A stretch of 40,797 nt of DNA from Candidatus Brevibacterium intestinavium (GCA_019117545.1 DWZN01000194.1:1-40797), one strand, 5' to 3'. Shown: positions 1 to 9,448, numbered from the stretch's first letter. Notes: generated by a model from the letters alone, not told the origin. Numbers and translations are program-made.

Positions 1-607
1 TGACGATGACCTCATCATCCGTGTGCTCGTAGTCGGCGGCGAAGAGAACCAGCTGATGTTCGGTCCGAGGCGCACCATCTTGGCTGATGAGGCGTCGATG
101 GCCATTGGGGGAGTAGCCGAGCTTCTCCGACACCCTCCGACTGGCATCGTTGCCTGCGATGTAGCCAGTATCGAACCGGTGGGTGCCGAAATGGCGGGCG
201 AAGGAATCAATGACCATCGACCTCATCCGCGTGCCGAACCCACGTCCCTGCTCCTCCGGCGCCAGCCAGGAGCCCGTCGACACGGTGCGCGTCAGGGGGT
301 ATCGGTCCGAGGAGACTCCCTGAACGCCGACAACCCGATCTGCGACCCTGACCGTGAACTCGATCGTCCACCTCTCGACGGTGAGACCGGCGCGTGTCGC
401 CCAATGGTACTGCGCGAGGCTGCGGGCGATCTGCTCCGGGCTGCCGCTGTCCCAATCGACGGGGAACGCCTGGACACCATCGCGACGCACGCCGTTTCGG
501 GCGATCTCCGCCAGCTCCGGCAGGTCGGCGTCTCGCACGGGTGAGAGCTCCATATCCGCGCATTGCAGGTGCAGTGCATAAGGTGGCCAGATACTGTCGA
601 TGAGCAT
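1..607 (-). CDS. GNAT family N-acetyltransferase, C-terminus cut by window edge
   Basis: The minus frame is open from an ATG at 607-605 to the window edge with no stop (about 202 codons). The N-terminus contains IDSIWPPYALHLQ, the opening typical of an actinobacterial GNAT subfamily. The acetyl-CoA binding motif follows: a strand ending GSWLAPEEQGRGFGTRM (pyrophosphate loop QGRGFG), then a helix and the NDASRRVSEKLGYSPNG segment typical of the end of the fold. Such enzymes move an acetyl group from acetyl-CoA to an amine; the substrate cannot be read from sequence. A GAGGGG element lies about nine bases before the ATG. The gene diverges from gdhA across 140 bases. The fold assignment is firm; the true C-terminus is outside the window. 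Confidence 0.82.
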   Translation of the reverse strand, partial: MLIDSIWPPYALHLQCADMELSPVRDADLPELAEIARNGVRRDGVQAFPVDWDSGSPEQIARSLAQYHWATRAGLTVERWTIEFTVRVADRVVGVQGVSSDRYPLTRTVSTGSWLAPEEQGRGFGTRMRSMVIDSFARHFGTHRFDTGYIAGNDASRRVSEKLGYSPNGHRRLISQDGAPRTEHQLVLFAADYEHTDDEVIV

Positions 608-677
608 ATGTGAACGTCCCCTCGTCGTCTTTGACAGGCCCGTGATTGCCGTTCGGAACCTATATCCCAAATGCAGT

Positions 678-2094
<1,417 letters not shown>

Positions 2095-2108
2095 CCGGCT
2101 GAACCCGC

Positions 2109-2132
2109 CGACGACCGACCCATCGGTCGTCG
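2109..2132 (+). terminator. Hairpin after gdhA
   Basis: A perfect 10-bp stem (2109-2118 with 2123-2132) encloses a four-base loop, 14 bases after the gdhA stop. No T-run follows, as is common in high-GC actinobacteria. Confidence 0.6.
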
Positions 2133-2151
2133 ACGCAGCCGATCGAGGAAT

Positions 2152-2199
2152 GAGCCCTTCGGGGTCGGATCGCTCATGCGATTCGGCCGCGAAGGGCTC
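2152..2199. terminator. Long inverted repeat between convergent gdhA and flavin-reductase gene
   Basis: Arms GAGCCCTTCG (2152-2161) and CGAAGGGCTC (2190-2199) are exact complements with a 28-base loop. The element lies between two convergent genes, so it may end transcription from both sides. Confidence 0.45.
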
Positions 2200-2231
2200 G
2201 TCTCATGCCACGGGGAGGCGACGCCGCAGTC

Positions 2232-2747
2232 TCAGCGGCGCCCCATGGTTCCGTAGGCCTTCCGCCACCGCAGCAGCGGACGACTCGTACCGGCGTCTCT
2301 GCCCGCCCCCAGCGAGACGACCTCACCGACGACGATGCTGTGGGTCGCGACCTCGAGCACCTCGGTGAGTTCGAGCTCGAACCAGGCAAGGGCCTCGGTG
2401 AGCACCGGCTGGCCCGCCCGCGGGGCGGGGAAGGTGTCAATGCCCGTCAGCGAGCCGTACAGCGGCTGACCGGGCGCACCGAGGCGCTCGGAGATGTCCT
2501 TCTGATCCGAATTGAGCAGGGAGATCGCGTAGTGCGAACTCGTCTCGAGGGTCTCCATCATGCGCGATCCGGAGTAGATGCTCACCGCCATGGTCGGCGG
2601 GTCGTAGGAGACGTCGAGGAAGGAATCGACGGTGATCGCATGCATCGCCTTGCCGCGCGTGGCAGAGACGACGGCGACCGCCGCGGCGATGTCATCGCTG
2701 AGCTCCCTGTACCGTTCTGTGAGGGAATCGTCGTGGGCCTGGTCCAT
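2232..2747 (-). CDS. Flavin reductase domain (FMN-binding split barrel) protein
   Basis: A 171-residue protein of the size of short-chain flavin reductases, which reduce FMN or FAD with NAD(P)H and usually supply a partner monooxygenase. The core pattern is visible: AAAVAVVSATRGKAMHAITV, then DVSYDPPTMAVSI, then SHYAISLLNSDQKDISERLG (flavin-contacting loop), and a C-terminal ELELTEVLEVATHSIVVGEVV strand pair. No monooxygenase gene is adjacent, so the partner is unknown. The ATG at 2747 sits seven bases after a TAGAAT hexamer, suggesting a leaderless mRNA. It is divergent from the DUF3039 gene over only 31 bases. A family member acting on another flavin substrate is possible. Confidence 0.85.
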   Translation of the reverse strand: MDQAHDDSLTERYRELSDDIAAAVAVVSATRGKAMHAITVDSFLDVSYDPPTMAVSIYSGSRMMETLETSSHYAISLLNSDQKDISERLGAPGQPLYGSLTGIDTFPAPRAGQPVLTEALAWFELELTEVLEVATHSIVVGEVVSLGAGRDAGTSRPLLRWRKAYGTMGRR

Positions 2748-2754
2748 GACTCAC

Positions 2755-2760
2755 ATTCTA
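2755..2760 (-). promoter_or_regulatory. Leaderless -10 for the flavin reductase gene
   Basis: On the minus strand the hexamer TAGAAT ends seven bases before the ATG at 2747. No ribosome binding site is present. No good -35 is seen at the expected distance. Confidence 0.45.
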
Positions 2761-2766
2761 GGGAAC

Positions 2767-2772
2767 TACAAT
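2767..2772 (+). promoter_or_regulatory. Leaderless -10 for the DUF3039 gene
   Basis: TACAAT ends six bases before the ATG at 2779, without a ribosome binding site. It lies back to back with the opposite -10 at 2755-2760, so both promoters share about 30 bp. Confidence 0.5.
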
Positions 2773-2778
2773 GGAGCC

Positions 2779-3033
2779 ATGACCATTCCAGCTTCAAGCG
2801 GTTCATCAACGATCGAGCGCGAGCAGTCCGAGCAGCTTGTCGAGCCCGGAGACCACGAGCGATACAGCCATTACGCACCCAAGGACAAGATCATGGAGTC
2901 CATGGTGACGGGAACTCCGCTGATCGCCCTGTGCGGAAAGGTGTGGGTCCCGACCCGCGACCCCGAACGGTTCCCGATCTGCCCCCGGTGCAAAGAGATC
3001 TACGAGTCGATGTCCGAAGGACCGCAGGAGTAG
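2779..3033 (+). CDS. DUF3039 small cysteine-containing protein
   Basis: An 84-residue protein matching the actinobacterial DUF3039 family, whose function I do not know. Conserved features visible are HYAPKDKIMES near residues 31-41, LIALCGKVWVPTRDPERFPICP, and a CPRCKEIYE ending. Cys52, Cys68 and Cys71, with a nearby His, could bind a metal such as zinc; this is inference. The stop TAG is followed at once by the ATG of the helicase gene, so the two are co-transcribed and possibly translationally coupled. The start at 2779 follows a TACAAT box by six bases. The pairing with a nucleic-acid helicase hints at a nucleic-acid role. Confidence 0.85.
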   Translation: MTIPASSGSSTIEREQSEQLVEPGDHERYSHYAPKDKIMESMVTGTPLIALCGKVWVPTRDPERFPICPRCKEIYESMSEGPQE

Positions 3034-4833
3034 ATGTCCGCGGAACGTCTCCCAGAAACACCAGGAACACCAGGGACCTCCGCTGCTGAACAACTGCCAC
3101 CGGCCTTTCCCGAGCGCGCCGCATGGGGAACGGCAGGGAAGCTGCGTGCCTGGCAGGCGGAGGCTCTCGAACTCTACTTCAAGAAACAGCCGAAGGACTT
3201 TCTCGCAGTCGCCACCCCGGGCGCCGGCAAGACCACGTTCGCTCTGCGGTTGGCCGCAGAGCTTCTGGCCCGAAAGATCGTCAATCGGGTGACGGTGGTC
3301 GCTCCGACCGAACACCTGAAGGTGCAGTGGGCCGACTCGGCCGCGCGCGTGGGCATCAAACTCGACCCGAATTTCAAGAATTCGCAGGGCAAGCACGCTC
3401 CCGGCTACCACGGTGTGGCCCTGACCTATGCGCAGGTGGCGGCGAAGCCGGTCCTGCACCACAACCGGACCGCTGCCGGCCGGACACTGGTCATCCTCGA
3501 CGAGGTCCATCACGGAGGTGACGCCCTGTCCTGGGGGGATGCGGTGCGTGAGGCTTTCGGGCCCGCGGTGCGCCGTCTCTCCCTGACCGGAACCCCGTTC
3601 CGATCGGACACCTCACCGATCCCGTTCGTCACCTACGCTCCCGACGAGAACGGCATCTACACCTCGGTGGCGGACTACTCGTACGGATACGGTCGTGCCC
3701 TCAAGGACTCCGTCGTCCGTCCCGTGCTGTTCCTCGCCTATGCCGGAGCCATGAAGTGGCGAACGAAGGCCGGCGACGAGATGTCGCATGTCCTCGGTGA
3801 GGAGACCACGAAGGACATCAACGCCCAGGCCTGGCGCACCGCGCTGGATCCCAAGGGCGATTGGATCCCGGCCGTGCTCAAGGCCGCGGACATCCGACTC
3901 ACCGAGGTCCGTCGCACCGTTCACGACGCCGGCGGCCTCGTCATCGCCACCGACCAGGAAGCGGCACGCGCCTACGCCAAGCGGCTGCACGAGATCACCG
4001 GAGAGAAGCCCACGGTGGTCCTGTCCGATGAGGCCGGAGCCTCGGAGAGGATCGAACAGTTCCAGAACTCCACCGACCGGTGGATGGTCGCCGTGCGCAT
4101 GGTCTCCGAAGGCGTCGACGTCCCGCGCCTGTGCGTCGGCGTCTATGCGACCTCGGCGTCGACACCGCTGTTCTTCGCACAGGCCATCGGGCGTTTCGTA
4201 CGGGCCCGCAAACGCGGGGAGACCGCCTCGGTGTTCCTCCCCTCGGTGCCCGTGCTGCTGGCTCTGGCGAACACGATGGAGACCGAACGCGATCACGCTC
4301 TCGACCGGCCGAAGAACGACGACGAGAACGACGTCGTCGTCTTCGACGACCAGGCGGTGGAACAGGCGAACCGGGACGAGGGCGCCTCATCCGATCAGCT
4401 CGGCTCCTTCGAAGCCCTCGGCGCCGAAGCACTGTTCGACCGCGTCCTGTTCGACGGCGGCGAATTCGGCACCGGCGGGGCCGTCGGATCCGAAGACGAA
4501 CTCGACTTCATCGGGATCCCCGGGCTGCTCGAACCCGAGCAGGTCCACGAACTGCTGCGCACCCAGCAGGCGCGGCAGGCCAAGCGCAAGACCTCGACGG
4601 CACCGGCACCCGAGCCGGACACGAGCGAACTCGAGCACCGGGCGATGAAGGAAGAGCGCAATCAGCTCCAGAGCCTCGTCGGGGCCTGGGCCAGGCGTAC
4701 GGGGACTCCGCACCAGAACGTGCACGTCGAGCTGCGCAAGGCCTGCGGGGGACCGGCCGTGGCTCAGGCCACGCGGGAACAGATCCAGGCCCGGATCAAG
4801 AAGCTGCAGGGCTGGTTCATCGGCCGCAAATGA
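3034..4833 (+). CDS. DEAD/DEAH-box superfamily 2 helicase
   Basis: A 599-residue helicase-like ATPase. In order: a Q-motif-like region (LRAWQAEALELY, about 36-49), Walker A TPGAGKTT (61-68), motif Ia VVAPTEHL, Walker B/DEVH (156-159, LDEVHHGG), motif III SLTGTPFRSD (183-192), motif V VRMVSEGVDVPRL (about 354-366) and motif VI QAIGRFVRARKRG (383-395). This is the XPB/UvrB-like SF2 arrangement, expected to translocate on DNA or RNA using ATP. The C-terminal 200 residues are acidic, then charged, with no recognised domain. ATG follows directly on the DUF3039 stop, with GCAGGAG just upstream as ribosome binding site. Exact substrate and pathway are unknown. Confidence 0.9.
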   Translation: MSAERLPETPGTPGTSAAEQLPPAFPERAAWGTAGKLRAWQAEALELYFKKQPKDFLAVATPGAGKTTFALRLAAELLARKIVNRVTVVAPTEHLKVQWADSAARVGIKLDPNFKNSQGKHAPGYHGVALTYAQVAAKPVLHHNRTAAGRTLVILDEVHHGGDALSWGDAVREAFGPAVRRLSLTGTPFRSDTSPIPFVTYAPDENGIYTSVADYSYGYGRALKDSVVRPVLFLAYAGAMKWRTKAGDEMSHVLGEETTKDINAQAWRTALDPKGDWIPAVLKAADIRLTEVRRTVHDAGGLVIATDQEAARAYAKRLHEITGEKPTVVLSDEAGASERIEQFQNSTDRWMVAVRMVSEGVDVPRLCVGVYATSASTPLFFAQAIGRFVRARKRGETASVFLPSVPVLLALANTMETERDHALDRPKNDDENDVVVFDDQAVEQANRDEGASSDQLGSFEALGAEALFDRVLFDGGEFGTGGAVGSEDELDFIGIPGLLEPEQVHELLRTQQARQAKRKTSTAPAPEPDTSELEHRAMKEERNQLQSLVGAWARRTGTPHQNVHVELRKACGGPAVAQATREQIQARIKKLQGWFIGRK

Positions 4834-4883
4834 TCCCCGGCCCGAGAAATCGGACACGGGCCCCGTCGTGCGCCGAGCGCAGA

Positions 4884-4918
4884 AGCGCCCCGCCCGGATC
4901 CGATGCCGGCGGGGCGCT
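4884..4918. terminator. Bidirectional terminator between helicase gene and pncB
   Basis: An 11-bp perfect stem (4884-4894 with 4908-4918) with a 13-base loop lies between two convergent genes, 51 bases past the helicase stop and 60 bases past the pncB stop on the other strand. Confidence 0.7.
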
Positions 4919-4977
4919 CACTCCGAGCAGAAGGGCCTCAGGCCGAGCAGACGGCGCCGGTCGAGAGCAGAGGCCGC

Positions 4978-6297
4978 TCAGTCCGAGTAGAAGACGGTGG
5001 GAATGGCCGGTTCACCGTCCTGCAGCCGACGCGCCGAGCGCGGCAGCTCGGCCAGGGACTCGTCGTGACGGGCACAGGCCTTCTTCACACCGGCCGTACC
5101 CACGAATGACTCGTCGACCTCACCATCGACGACGAGATCGACGCTCAACCGGCGGCCCTCACCGAGGTCGTCGGGCAGCGAGGGGATTCCGACGGCCTCC
5201 TCGACGGCGATCGCACCATCGATGAGGCGCAGCGCCTCCTTGTGCCCGCCGCGGGAGGGTTTGCCGGTCGCATGCTTGGCCACCGATGTCCACTCTCCGG
5301 CCTCGTCGGCCCGGGCCACCAGTTTGTACACCAGGCCCGCGGCCGGAGCACCCGAACCGGTCACGACGCGGGTGCCGACCCCGTAGGAGTCGACGGGAGA
5401 GGCCGCAAGCGCGGCGATCGCATACTCGTCGAGGTCGCTCGTGACGGTGATCGTCGTGTCGTGGGCGCCGAGGCGGTCCAGTCCGTCCCGGACCTCCCTG
5501 GCCTGTTCGATGAGGTCACCGGAATCGATCCGCACACCGCCGAGTTCGACACCGCCGAGTTCGACGGCCACCGCCAGGGCCTCCTCGACGTCATAGGTGT
5601 CGAGCAGGAGCGTCGTATCGGTGCCCAGCGACTTCAGCTGCGCGGCGAACGCCTCGCGCTCGGAGTCATGCAGGAGGGTGAACGAATGCGCCGAGGTGCC
5701 GATGGTGGGCAGACCGTACTTCAGCCCGGCGGCCAGATTCGACGTCGAGGCGAAACCGCCGATGACCGCGGCTCGGGCCGCCGCCACCGCGGCGTGTTCG
5801 TTCGTGCGCCGCCCGCCCATCTCCGCGCAGGGACGATCACTGGCCGCCTGCGCCATCCGGGAGGCCGCCGAGGCGACGGCGCAGTCGTAGTTCATGGCCG
5901 AGAGGATGAGCGTTTCGAGGATGACACCCTCGGCGAACGTCGATTCGATCGTCAGCAGCGGCGATCCGGGAAAATAGACCTCACCCTCGGCATAGCCGCG
6001 GATCGTGCCGGAGAAACGGTAGTTCGCCAGCCAGTCGATGGTGCGCTCATCGACGATCTTCTCCCGGCTGAGGAAGGACAGCTCCGCATCATCGAAGCGG
6101 AAGTCGCGGATCATCTCGAGGATCCGACCGGTGCCGGCGACGACTCCGTAGCGGCGACCGGGGGGAAGGGTGCGACCGAACACCTCGAAGAGGCTCCTGC
6201 GGTGAGCGGCCCCCGATTCCAAGGCGGCCTGCACCATGGTCAATTCGTACTGATCCGTGAAGAATGCCGTCGAATCGGTGCGTGTGAGATCACTCAT
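4978..6297 (-). CDS. pncB: Nicotinate phosphoribosyltransferase
   Basis: Joins nicotinate and PRPP, with ATP hydrolysis, to give nicotinate mononucleotide, the salvage entry to NAD. The 439-residue product begins FFTDQYELTMVQAALESG, the hallmark opening of the family. It contains the phosphorylated-histidine segment GTSAHSF, EMGGRRTNEHAA upstream of it, LLLDTYDVEEA, and the phosphate-binding VRIDSGDL, and ends with VTGSGAPAAGLVYKLV. A perfect 15-bp tandem duplication (5536-5565) encodes VELGG twice just before VRIDSGDL. Divergence from clpS is conserved in mycobacteria. The ATG follows a TAAGAT hexamer by seven bases, suggesting a leaderless mRNA. It uses PRPP made by prs at 27763. Confidence 0.95.
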   Translation of the reverse strand: MSDLTRTDSTAFFTDQYELTMVQAALESGAAHRRSLFEVFGRTLPPGRRYGVVAGTGRILEMIRDFRFDDAELSFLSREKIVDERTIDWLANYRFSGTIRGYAEGEVYFPGSPLLTIESTFAEGVILETLILSAMNYDCAVASAASRMAQAASDRPCAEMGGRRTNEHAAVAAARAAVIGGFASTSNLAAGLKYGLPTIGTSAHSFTLLHDSEREAFAAQLKSLGTDTTLLLDTYDVEEALAVAVELGGVELGGVRIDSGDLIEQAREVRDGLDRLGAHDTTITVTSDLDEYAIAALAASPVDSYGVGTRVVTGSGAPAAGLVYKLVARADEAGEWTSVAKHATGKPSRGGHKEALRLIDGAIAVEEAVGIPSLPDDLGEGRRLSVDLVVDGEVDESFVGTAGVKKACARHDESLAELPRSARRLQDGEPAIPTVFYSD

Positions 6298-6304
6298 AGG
6301 CGCG

Positions 6305-6310
6305 ATCTTA
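6305..6310 (-). promoter_or_regulatory. Leaderless -10 for pncB
   Basis: On the minus strand TAAGAT ends seven bases before the pncB ATG at 6297. No ribosome binding site lies in the gap. Confidence 0.5.
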
Positions 6311-6314
6311 CGTC

Positions 6315-6343
6315 ACGACAGCGTCACTGTTCTGCCGTAAGCT
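6315..6343 (+). promoter_or_regulatory. Leaderless promoter for clpS
   Basis: TAAGCT (6338-6343) ends six bases before the GTG at 6350. ACGACA (6315-6320) could be the -35, with a 17-base spacer. The promoter drives the clpS-rdgB cluster and faces away from the pncB promoter in the same 52-bp gap. Confidence 0.5.
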
Positions 6344-6349
6344 GGAAAC

Positions 6350-6655
6350 GTGAGCAATCCAACGACACCAGTTCTCGAGCCGGAGGTCGACGTCCGGCCG
6401 GCCGAAGATCTGGCCAAGCCCTGGAAGACCGTGGTCTTCAACGACCCGGTCAACCTCATGAGCTATGTCAGTTTCGTGTTCCAGAGCTATTTCGGATACT
6501 CCGAGGACAAGGCCCACGCGCTGATGCTCGAGGTCCATGAGAACGGCCGTTCCGTGGTCGCCACCGGAGGTCGCGAAGCCATGGAGAGAGACACGCAAGC
6601 GATGCACGAATACGGCCTGTGGGCCGCGTGCCAACCCGATTCAGGATCCGACTGA
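6350..6655 (+). CDS. clpS: ATP-dependent Clp protease adaptor ClpS
   Basis: ClpS binds the N-domain of a Clp unfoldase (ClpC in actinobacteria) and delivers N-degron substrates to ClpP. The 101-residue product carries the family core: PWKTVVFNDPVNLMSYVSFVF near residues 24-44, GYSEDKAHALMLEVHENGR, and AMERDTQAMHEYGLWA at the end. The N-terminal 23 residues are a flexible Pro/Glu-rich extension, as usual. The GTG start is set by the position of the -10 box and by family length. It is the first gene of a run ending at rdgB, with three bases before the next ORF. Confidence 0.96.
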   Translation: MSNPTTPVLEPEVDVRPAEDLAKPWKTVVFNDPVNLMSYVSFVFQSYFGYSEDKAHALMLEVHENGRSVVATGGREAMERDTQAMHEYGLWAACQPDSGSD

Positions 6656-6658
6656 CAC

Positions 6659-7237
6659 ATGGCCGCCATCGACGCACGCGGGGACGATGTCGTCCTCAGA
6701 CTCGAAGACAACGAACGCTCTCTGATGCTCACCGTCTTCACCGACCTCTCCGCGCTGCTGAACGAAGACGGAGACGAGGAGACGGACCGACCGGATTCGG
6801 AGAACTGGGAGGCCCGCCTCGGTCTCGTCGACCGGCCCCGTCCGGTCGATCCGGCGCTGCTGAGGCTGCTGCCCGACGTCGACCCCGACGATGAGGAGCG
6901 TTCGGCGGAGTTCCGCCGACTCACGGAGTTCGACCTCAAACAGGCCAAGGCCCACAATGTGCGCATCGTGCTGCTGGGGCTGAGCAAGGGCAACGACATC
7001 ACCCTGACCCATGACGAGGTCCTGGCCTGGATGAAGGGTCTCAACGATCTGCGACTGGTGCTCGCCGTCCGGCTCGGCATCGACACCGAGGAAGCACAGG
7101 AAGAGAAATACGCCCACCGCGAGGATCTCTCCGAATCCGAAGACCTCACCCTGACCCTGTACGACTTCCTGACCTGGATTCAGGACCGACTGACAACGAC
7201 CTTGCTGTCGCGGACGCAAGGGGACGACGACGAATGA
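6659..7237 (+). CDS. DUF2017 family protein
   Basis: A 192-residue acidic, soluble protein matching the DUF2017 family that follows clpS in many actinobacteria (Rv1332 position in M. tuberculosis). Typical segments are the acidic central stretch around LPDVDPDDEERSAEFRRLTE, an RLTEFDLKQAKAHNVRIV helix, and the LAWMKGLNDLRLVLAVRLGI helix. The family has no established biochemical activity; the fixed link with clpS suggests, but does not prove, a role around Clp-dependent proteolysis. No signal peptide or membrane segment is seen. Starts three bases after the clpS stop and overlaps the next gene by four. Confidence 0.85.
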   Translation: MAAIDARGDDVVLRLEDNERSLMLTVFTDLSALLNEDGDEETDRPDSENWEARLGLVDRPRPVDPALLRLLPDVDPDDEERSAEFRRLTEFDLKQAKAHNVRIVLLGLSKGNDITLTHDEVLAWMKGLNDLRLVLAVRLGIDTEEAQEEKYAHREDLSESEDLTLTLYDFLTWIQDRLTTTLLSRTQGDDDE

Positions 7238-8055
7238 AGCTCACCGCCATCGGCACCGCCGGATCCTTTCCCGGTCGGGCAGCGCTCGCCAGCTGCTACC
7301 TCATCGAAAGCGACGAGGACACACCCACCCGCATCGTCCTCGACCTCGGATCCGGGGCGCTGAGTCCTCTGCAGCAGACGATCGACACCGACCGGATCTC
7401 GGCCATCGTGCTCAGCCACCTCCATCCCGACCACTGCATGGATATGACCGGGCTCTACGTCAAACACCGCTTCGACCCGAAGTTCTTCAACGGCGACGTC
7501 TCCGACACCGGCACGATCCGCACCCGCATCCCGGTCCTCGCCCCACCCGGGGCGAAGGAACGGCTGACCCGGGCCTACTACACCGATCCGGGTCGGTCTC
7601 CGGTAGCCAACGGCGGAGACGATTCGAATTTCGACCATGCCTTCGACTTCACCGACCTCGACCACGGCAGCCGACACCAGATCGGAACGCTCACAGTCGA
7701 GTCCTTCCTCGTCGACCATCCCGTCGAGGCCTACGCACTGCGCATCACCGATGCAGCAGGACGCGTCATCACCTATTCCGGCGACAGCGACGAATGCGAC
7801 AACCTCGTCGCCGCCGCCTCAGGTGCCGACCTCTTCCTCTGCGAGGCCGCGTTCCAGGAGGACCGGGACACCGCCCGCGGAATCCACCTGACCGGCAAAC
7901 GCGCCGGCCGTGTGGCGCAGAACGCCGAGGCGTCCGCGCTCGTGCTCACCCACATCCCGATCTGGACCGACTGCTCGATCGTCCGCGGTGAGGCGGCCGG
8001 CGAGTTCCGCGGCCCCATCGAACTCGCCAAACCCGGTGCCACCTGGACCGTGTGA
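7234..8055 (+). CDS. Metallo-beta-lactamase-fold hydrolase, Rv1339-like phosphodiesterase candidate
   Basis: A 273-residue MBL-fold protein. The metal site motif HLHPDH is near residues 67-72 ([11 protein letters not shown]), the later metal ligands are visible as [11 protein letters not shown] and [11 protein letters not shown], and LTHIPIW carries the last histidine. The opening [25 protein letters not shown] is the GTAG(S)xPG type of RNase Z-like and phosphodiesterase subgroups. Its place before rph and rdgB matches Rv1339, reported as an atypical cAMP phosphodiesterase. Cyclic-nucleotide hydrolysis is thus plausible but inferred; a nuclease role cannot be excluded. ATGA overlap with the DUF2017 gene indicates coupled translation. 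Confidence 0.85.
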   Translation: MKLTAIGTAGSFPGRAALASCYLIESDEDTPTRIVLDLGSGALSPLQQTIDTDRISAIVLSHLHPDHCMDMTGLYVKHRFDPKFFNGDVSDTGTIRTRIPVLAPPGAKERLTRAYYTDPGRSPVANGGDDSNFDHAFDFTDLDHGSRHQIGTLTVESFLVDHPVEAYALRITDAAGRVITYSGDSDECDNLVAAASGADLFLCEAAFQEDRDTARGIHLTGKRAGRVAQNAEASALVLTHIPIWTDCSIVRGEAAGEFRGPIELAKPGATWTV

Positions 8056-8123
8056 GTTCAGTGCCCGCAGTCGACCCCGCACCAGAACCCGCAACCGCAA
8101 CCGAGATACGAAAGAGGCAGACA

Positions 8124-8846
8124 GTGCGCGCAGACGGACGTCAGGCAGACGAACTCCGTGAGGTCAGGATCACCCCCGACTGGATCAACACCGCCGAAGG
8201 GTCCGCGCTCGTGGAGTTCGGCAATACCCGCGTCCTCTGCGCGGCTTCGCTGACCGAAGGTGTGCCTCGCTGGCTCAAGGGTCAGGGCCGCGGCTGGGTC
8301 ACGGCCGAATACGCCATGCTGCCGCGGGCCACCGACTCACGCAGCACCCGTGAGTCGGTCAAGGGGAAGCTCGGCGGCCGCACCCATGAGATCTCCCGCC
8401 TCATCGGTCGCAGCCTGCGCGCCGTCATCGACATGGAGAAGCTCGGAGAGAACACCCTGGTCCTCGACTGCGATGTCCTCCAGGCCGACGGAGGCACCCG
8501 CACAGCCTCGATCACCGGCGCCTATGTGGCGCTGGCCAAAGCCATCGACAAGGGGCGTTCGACCGGCCTCATTCCCGCCGCCCACAACCCGATCGTCGAT
8601 TCCATCTCCGCCGTCAGCGTCGGCATCATCGACGGTCAGCCGCTGCTCGACCTGCCCTATGTCGAGGATTCGCGGGCCGAGACCGATATGAATGTGGTCA
8701 TGACCGGCTCGGGAAAGTTCGTCGAGGTCCAGGGCACGGCCGAAGGCGCACCCTTCGACCGTGACGAACTCGGTCGTCTCGTCGATCTGGCCGGACTCGG
8801 CTGCGCCGAGCTCACCCGCATCCAGTCCGAGGTGCTCGCAGGATGA
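8124..8846 (+). CDS. rph: Ribonuclease PH
   Basis: A phosphorolytic 3'-5' exoribonuclease that trims tRNA 3' ends, releasing nucleoside diphosphates. From GTG at 8124 the product is 240 residues, beginning [16 protein letters not shown], the standard family start, with AAAGAGG seven bases upstream. An in-frame GTG at 8052 overlapping the previous stop would add 24 Pro/Ala-rich residues not expected in the family, so I reject it. Further hallmarks are [20 protein letters not shown] with the phosphate-binding arginines, [19 protein letters not shown] with catalytic acids, and [20 protein letters not shown]. It overlaps rdgB by four bases. Confidence 0.96.
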   Translation: MRADGRQADELREVRITPDWINTAEGSALVEFGNTRVLCAASLTEGVPRWLKGQGRGWVTAEYAMLPRATDSRSTRESVKGKLGGRTHEISRLIGRSLRAVIDMEKLGENTLVLDCDVLQADGGTRTASITGAYVALAKAIDKGRSTGLIPAAHNPIVDSISAVSVGIIDGQPLLDLPYVEDSRAETDMNVVMTGSGKFVEVQGTAEGAPFDRDELGRLVDLAGLGCAELTRIQSEVLAG

Positions 8847-9448
8847 CGACCTTCGTCCTGGCCACTCACAACGAGGGCAAGAAGCGTGAGCTGCTGGCCA
8901 TCCTCGGTCCGGTCCTCGGCGCCGACACCGTTGTGCTCACCGCCGCCGAAGCGGGACTTCGCGATGTCGCCGAGACCGGAGTGACGTTCGCCGAGAACGC
9001 CCTGATCAAGGCCCGCGCCGCAGCCGCGGCGACCGGGCGCACCGCCATCGCCGATGACTCGGGCATCAGCGTCGACGTCCTCGGCGGGGCACCGGGCATC
9101 TTCTCCGCCCGCTGGGCGGGACGGCACGGCGACGACCGTGCCAACCTCGAACTGCTGCTGGCGCAGCTGAGCGACATCGGCGACGAGCACCGCGGCGCAC
9201 AGTTCCGCTGCGCCGCCGCGGCTGTGACCGCCGATGGCCGTGAGTTCACTGCAGAGGGCGTCATGCCCGGACGTCTGGCCACCGCGCCGGCGGGGCAGAA
9301 CGGCTTCGGCTACGATCCGATCTTCCTGCCCGAGGGATCGACGTCGACGGCCGCGCAGATGAGTCCGGAGGAGAAGAACTCCCGCTCCCATCGACGCCTC
9401 GCCTTCGACTCCCTGGCCGCGATCCTGGCCGAACAGCCGCGCCTGTGA
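8843..9448 (+). CDS. rdgB: RdgB/HAM1 non-canonical purine NTP pyrophosphatase
   Basis: Hydrolyses dITP, ITP and XTP to the monophosphate and pyrophosphate, keeping deaminated purines out of DNA and RNA. The 201-residue protein has the nucleotide-binding opening [16 protein letters not shown], the catalytic-loop stretch [26 protein letters not shown], and [13 protein letters not shown] with the phosphate-contacting residues. [10 protein letters not shown] closes the domain. ATGA overlap with rph shows translational coupling. It is the last gene of the clpS cluster. A short gap with a new promoter candidate follows, so the transporter genes are probably a separate unit. Confidence 0.96.
   Translation: MTTFVLATHNEGKKRELLAILGPVLGADTVVLTAAEAGLRDVAETGVTFAENALIKARAAAAATGRTAIADDSGISVDVLGGAPGIFSARWAGRHGDDRANLELLLAQLSDIGDEHRGAQFRCAAAAVTADGREFTAEGVMPGRLATAPAGQNGFGYDPIFLPEGSTSTAAQMSPEEKNSRSHRRLAFDSLAAILAEQPRL

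Noticed and set aside
631-636. Perfect TTGACA as a -35 for gdhA
   Set aside because: No -10-like hexamer is found at 16 to 19 bases; the nearest, TATATC at 661-666, is 24 bases away.
8052-8123. Longer N-terminus for rph from GTG 8052
   Set aside because: It would add 24 Pro/Ala-rich residues absent from the family, while the AAAGAGG site points to GTG 8124.
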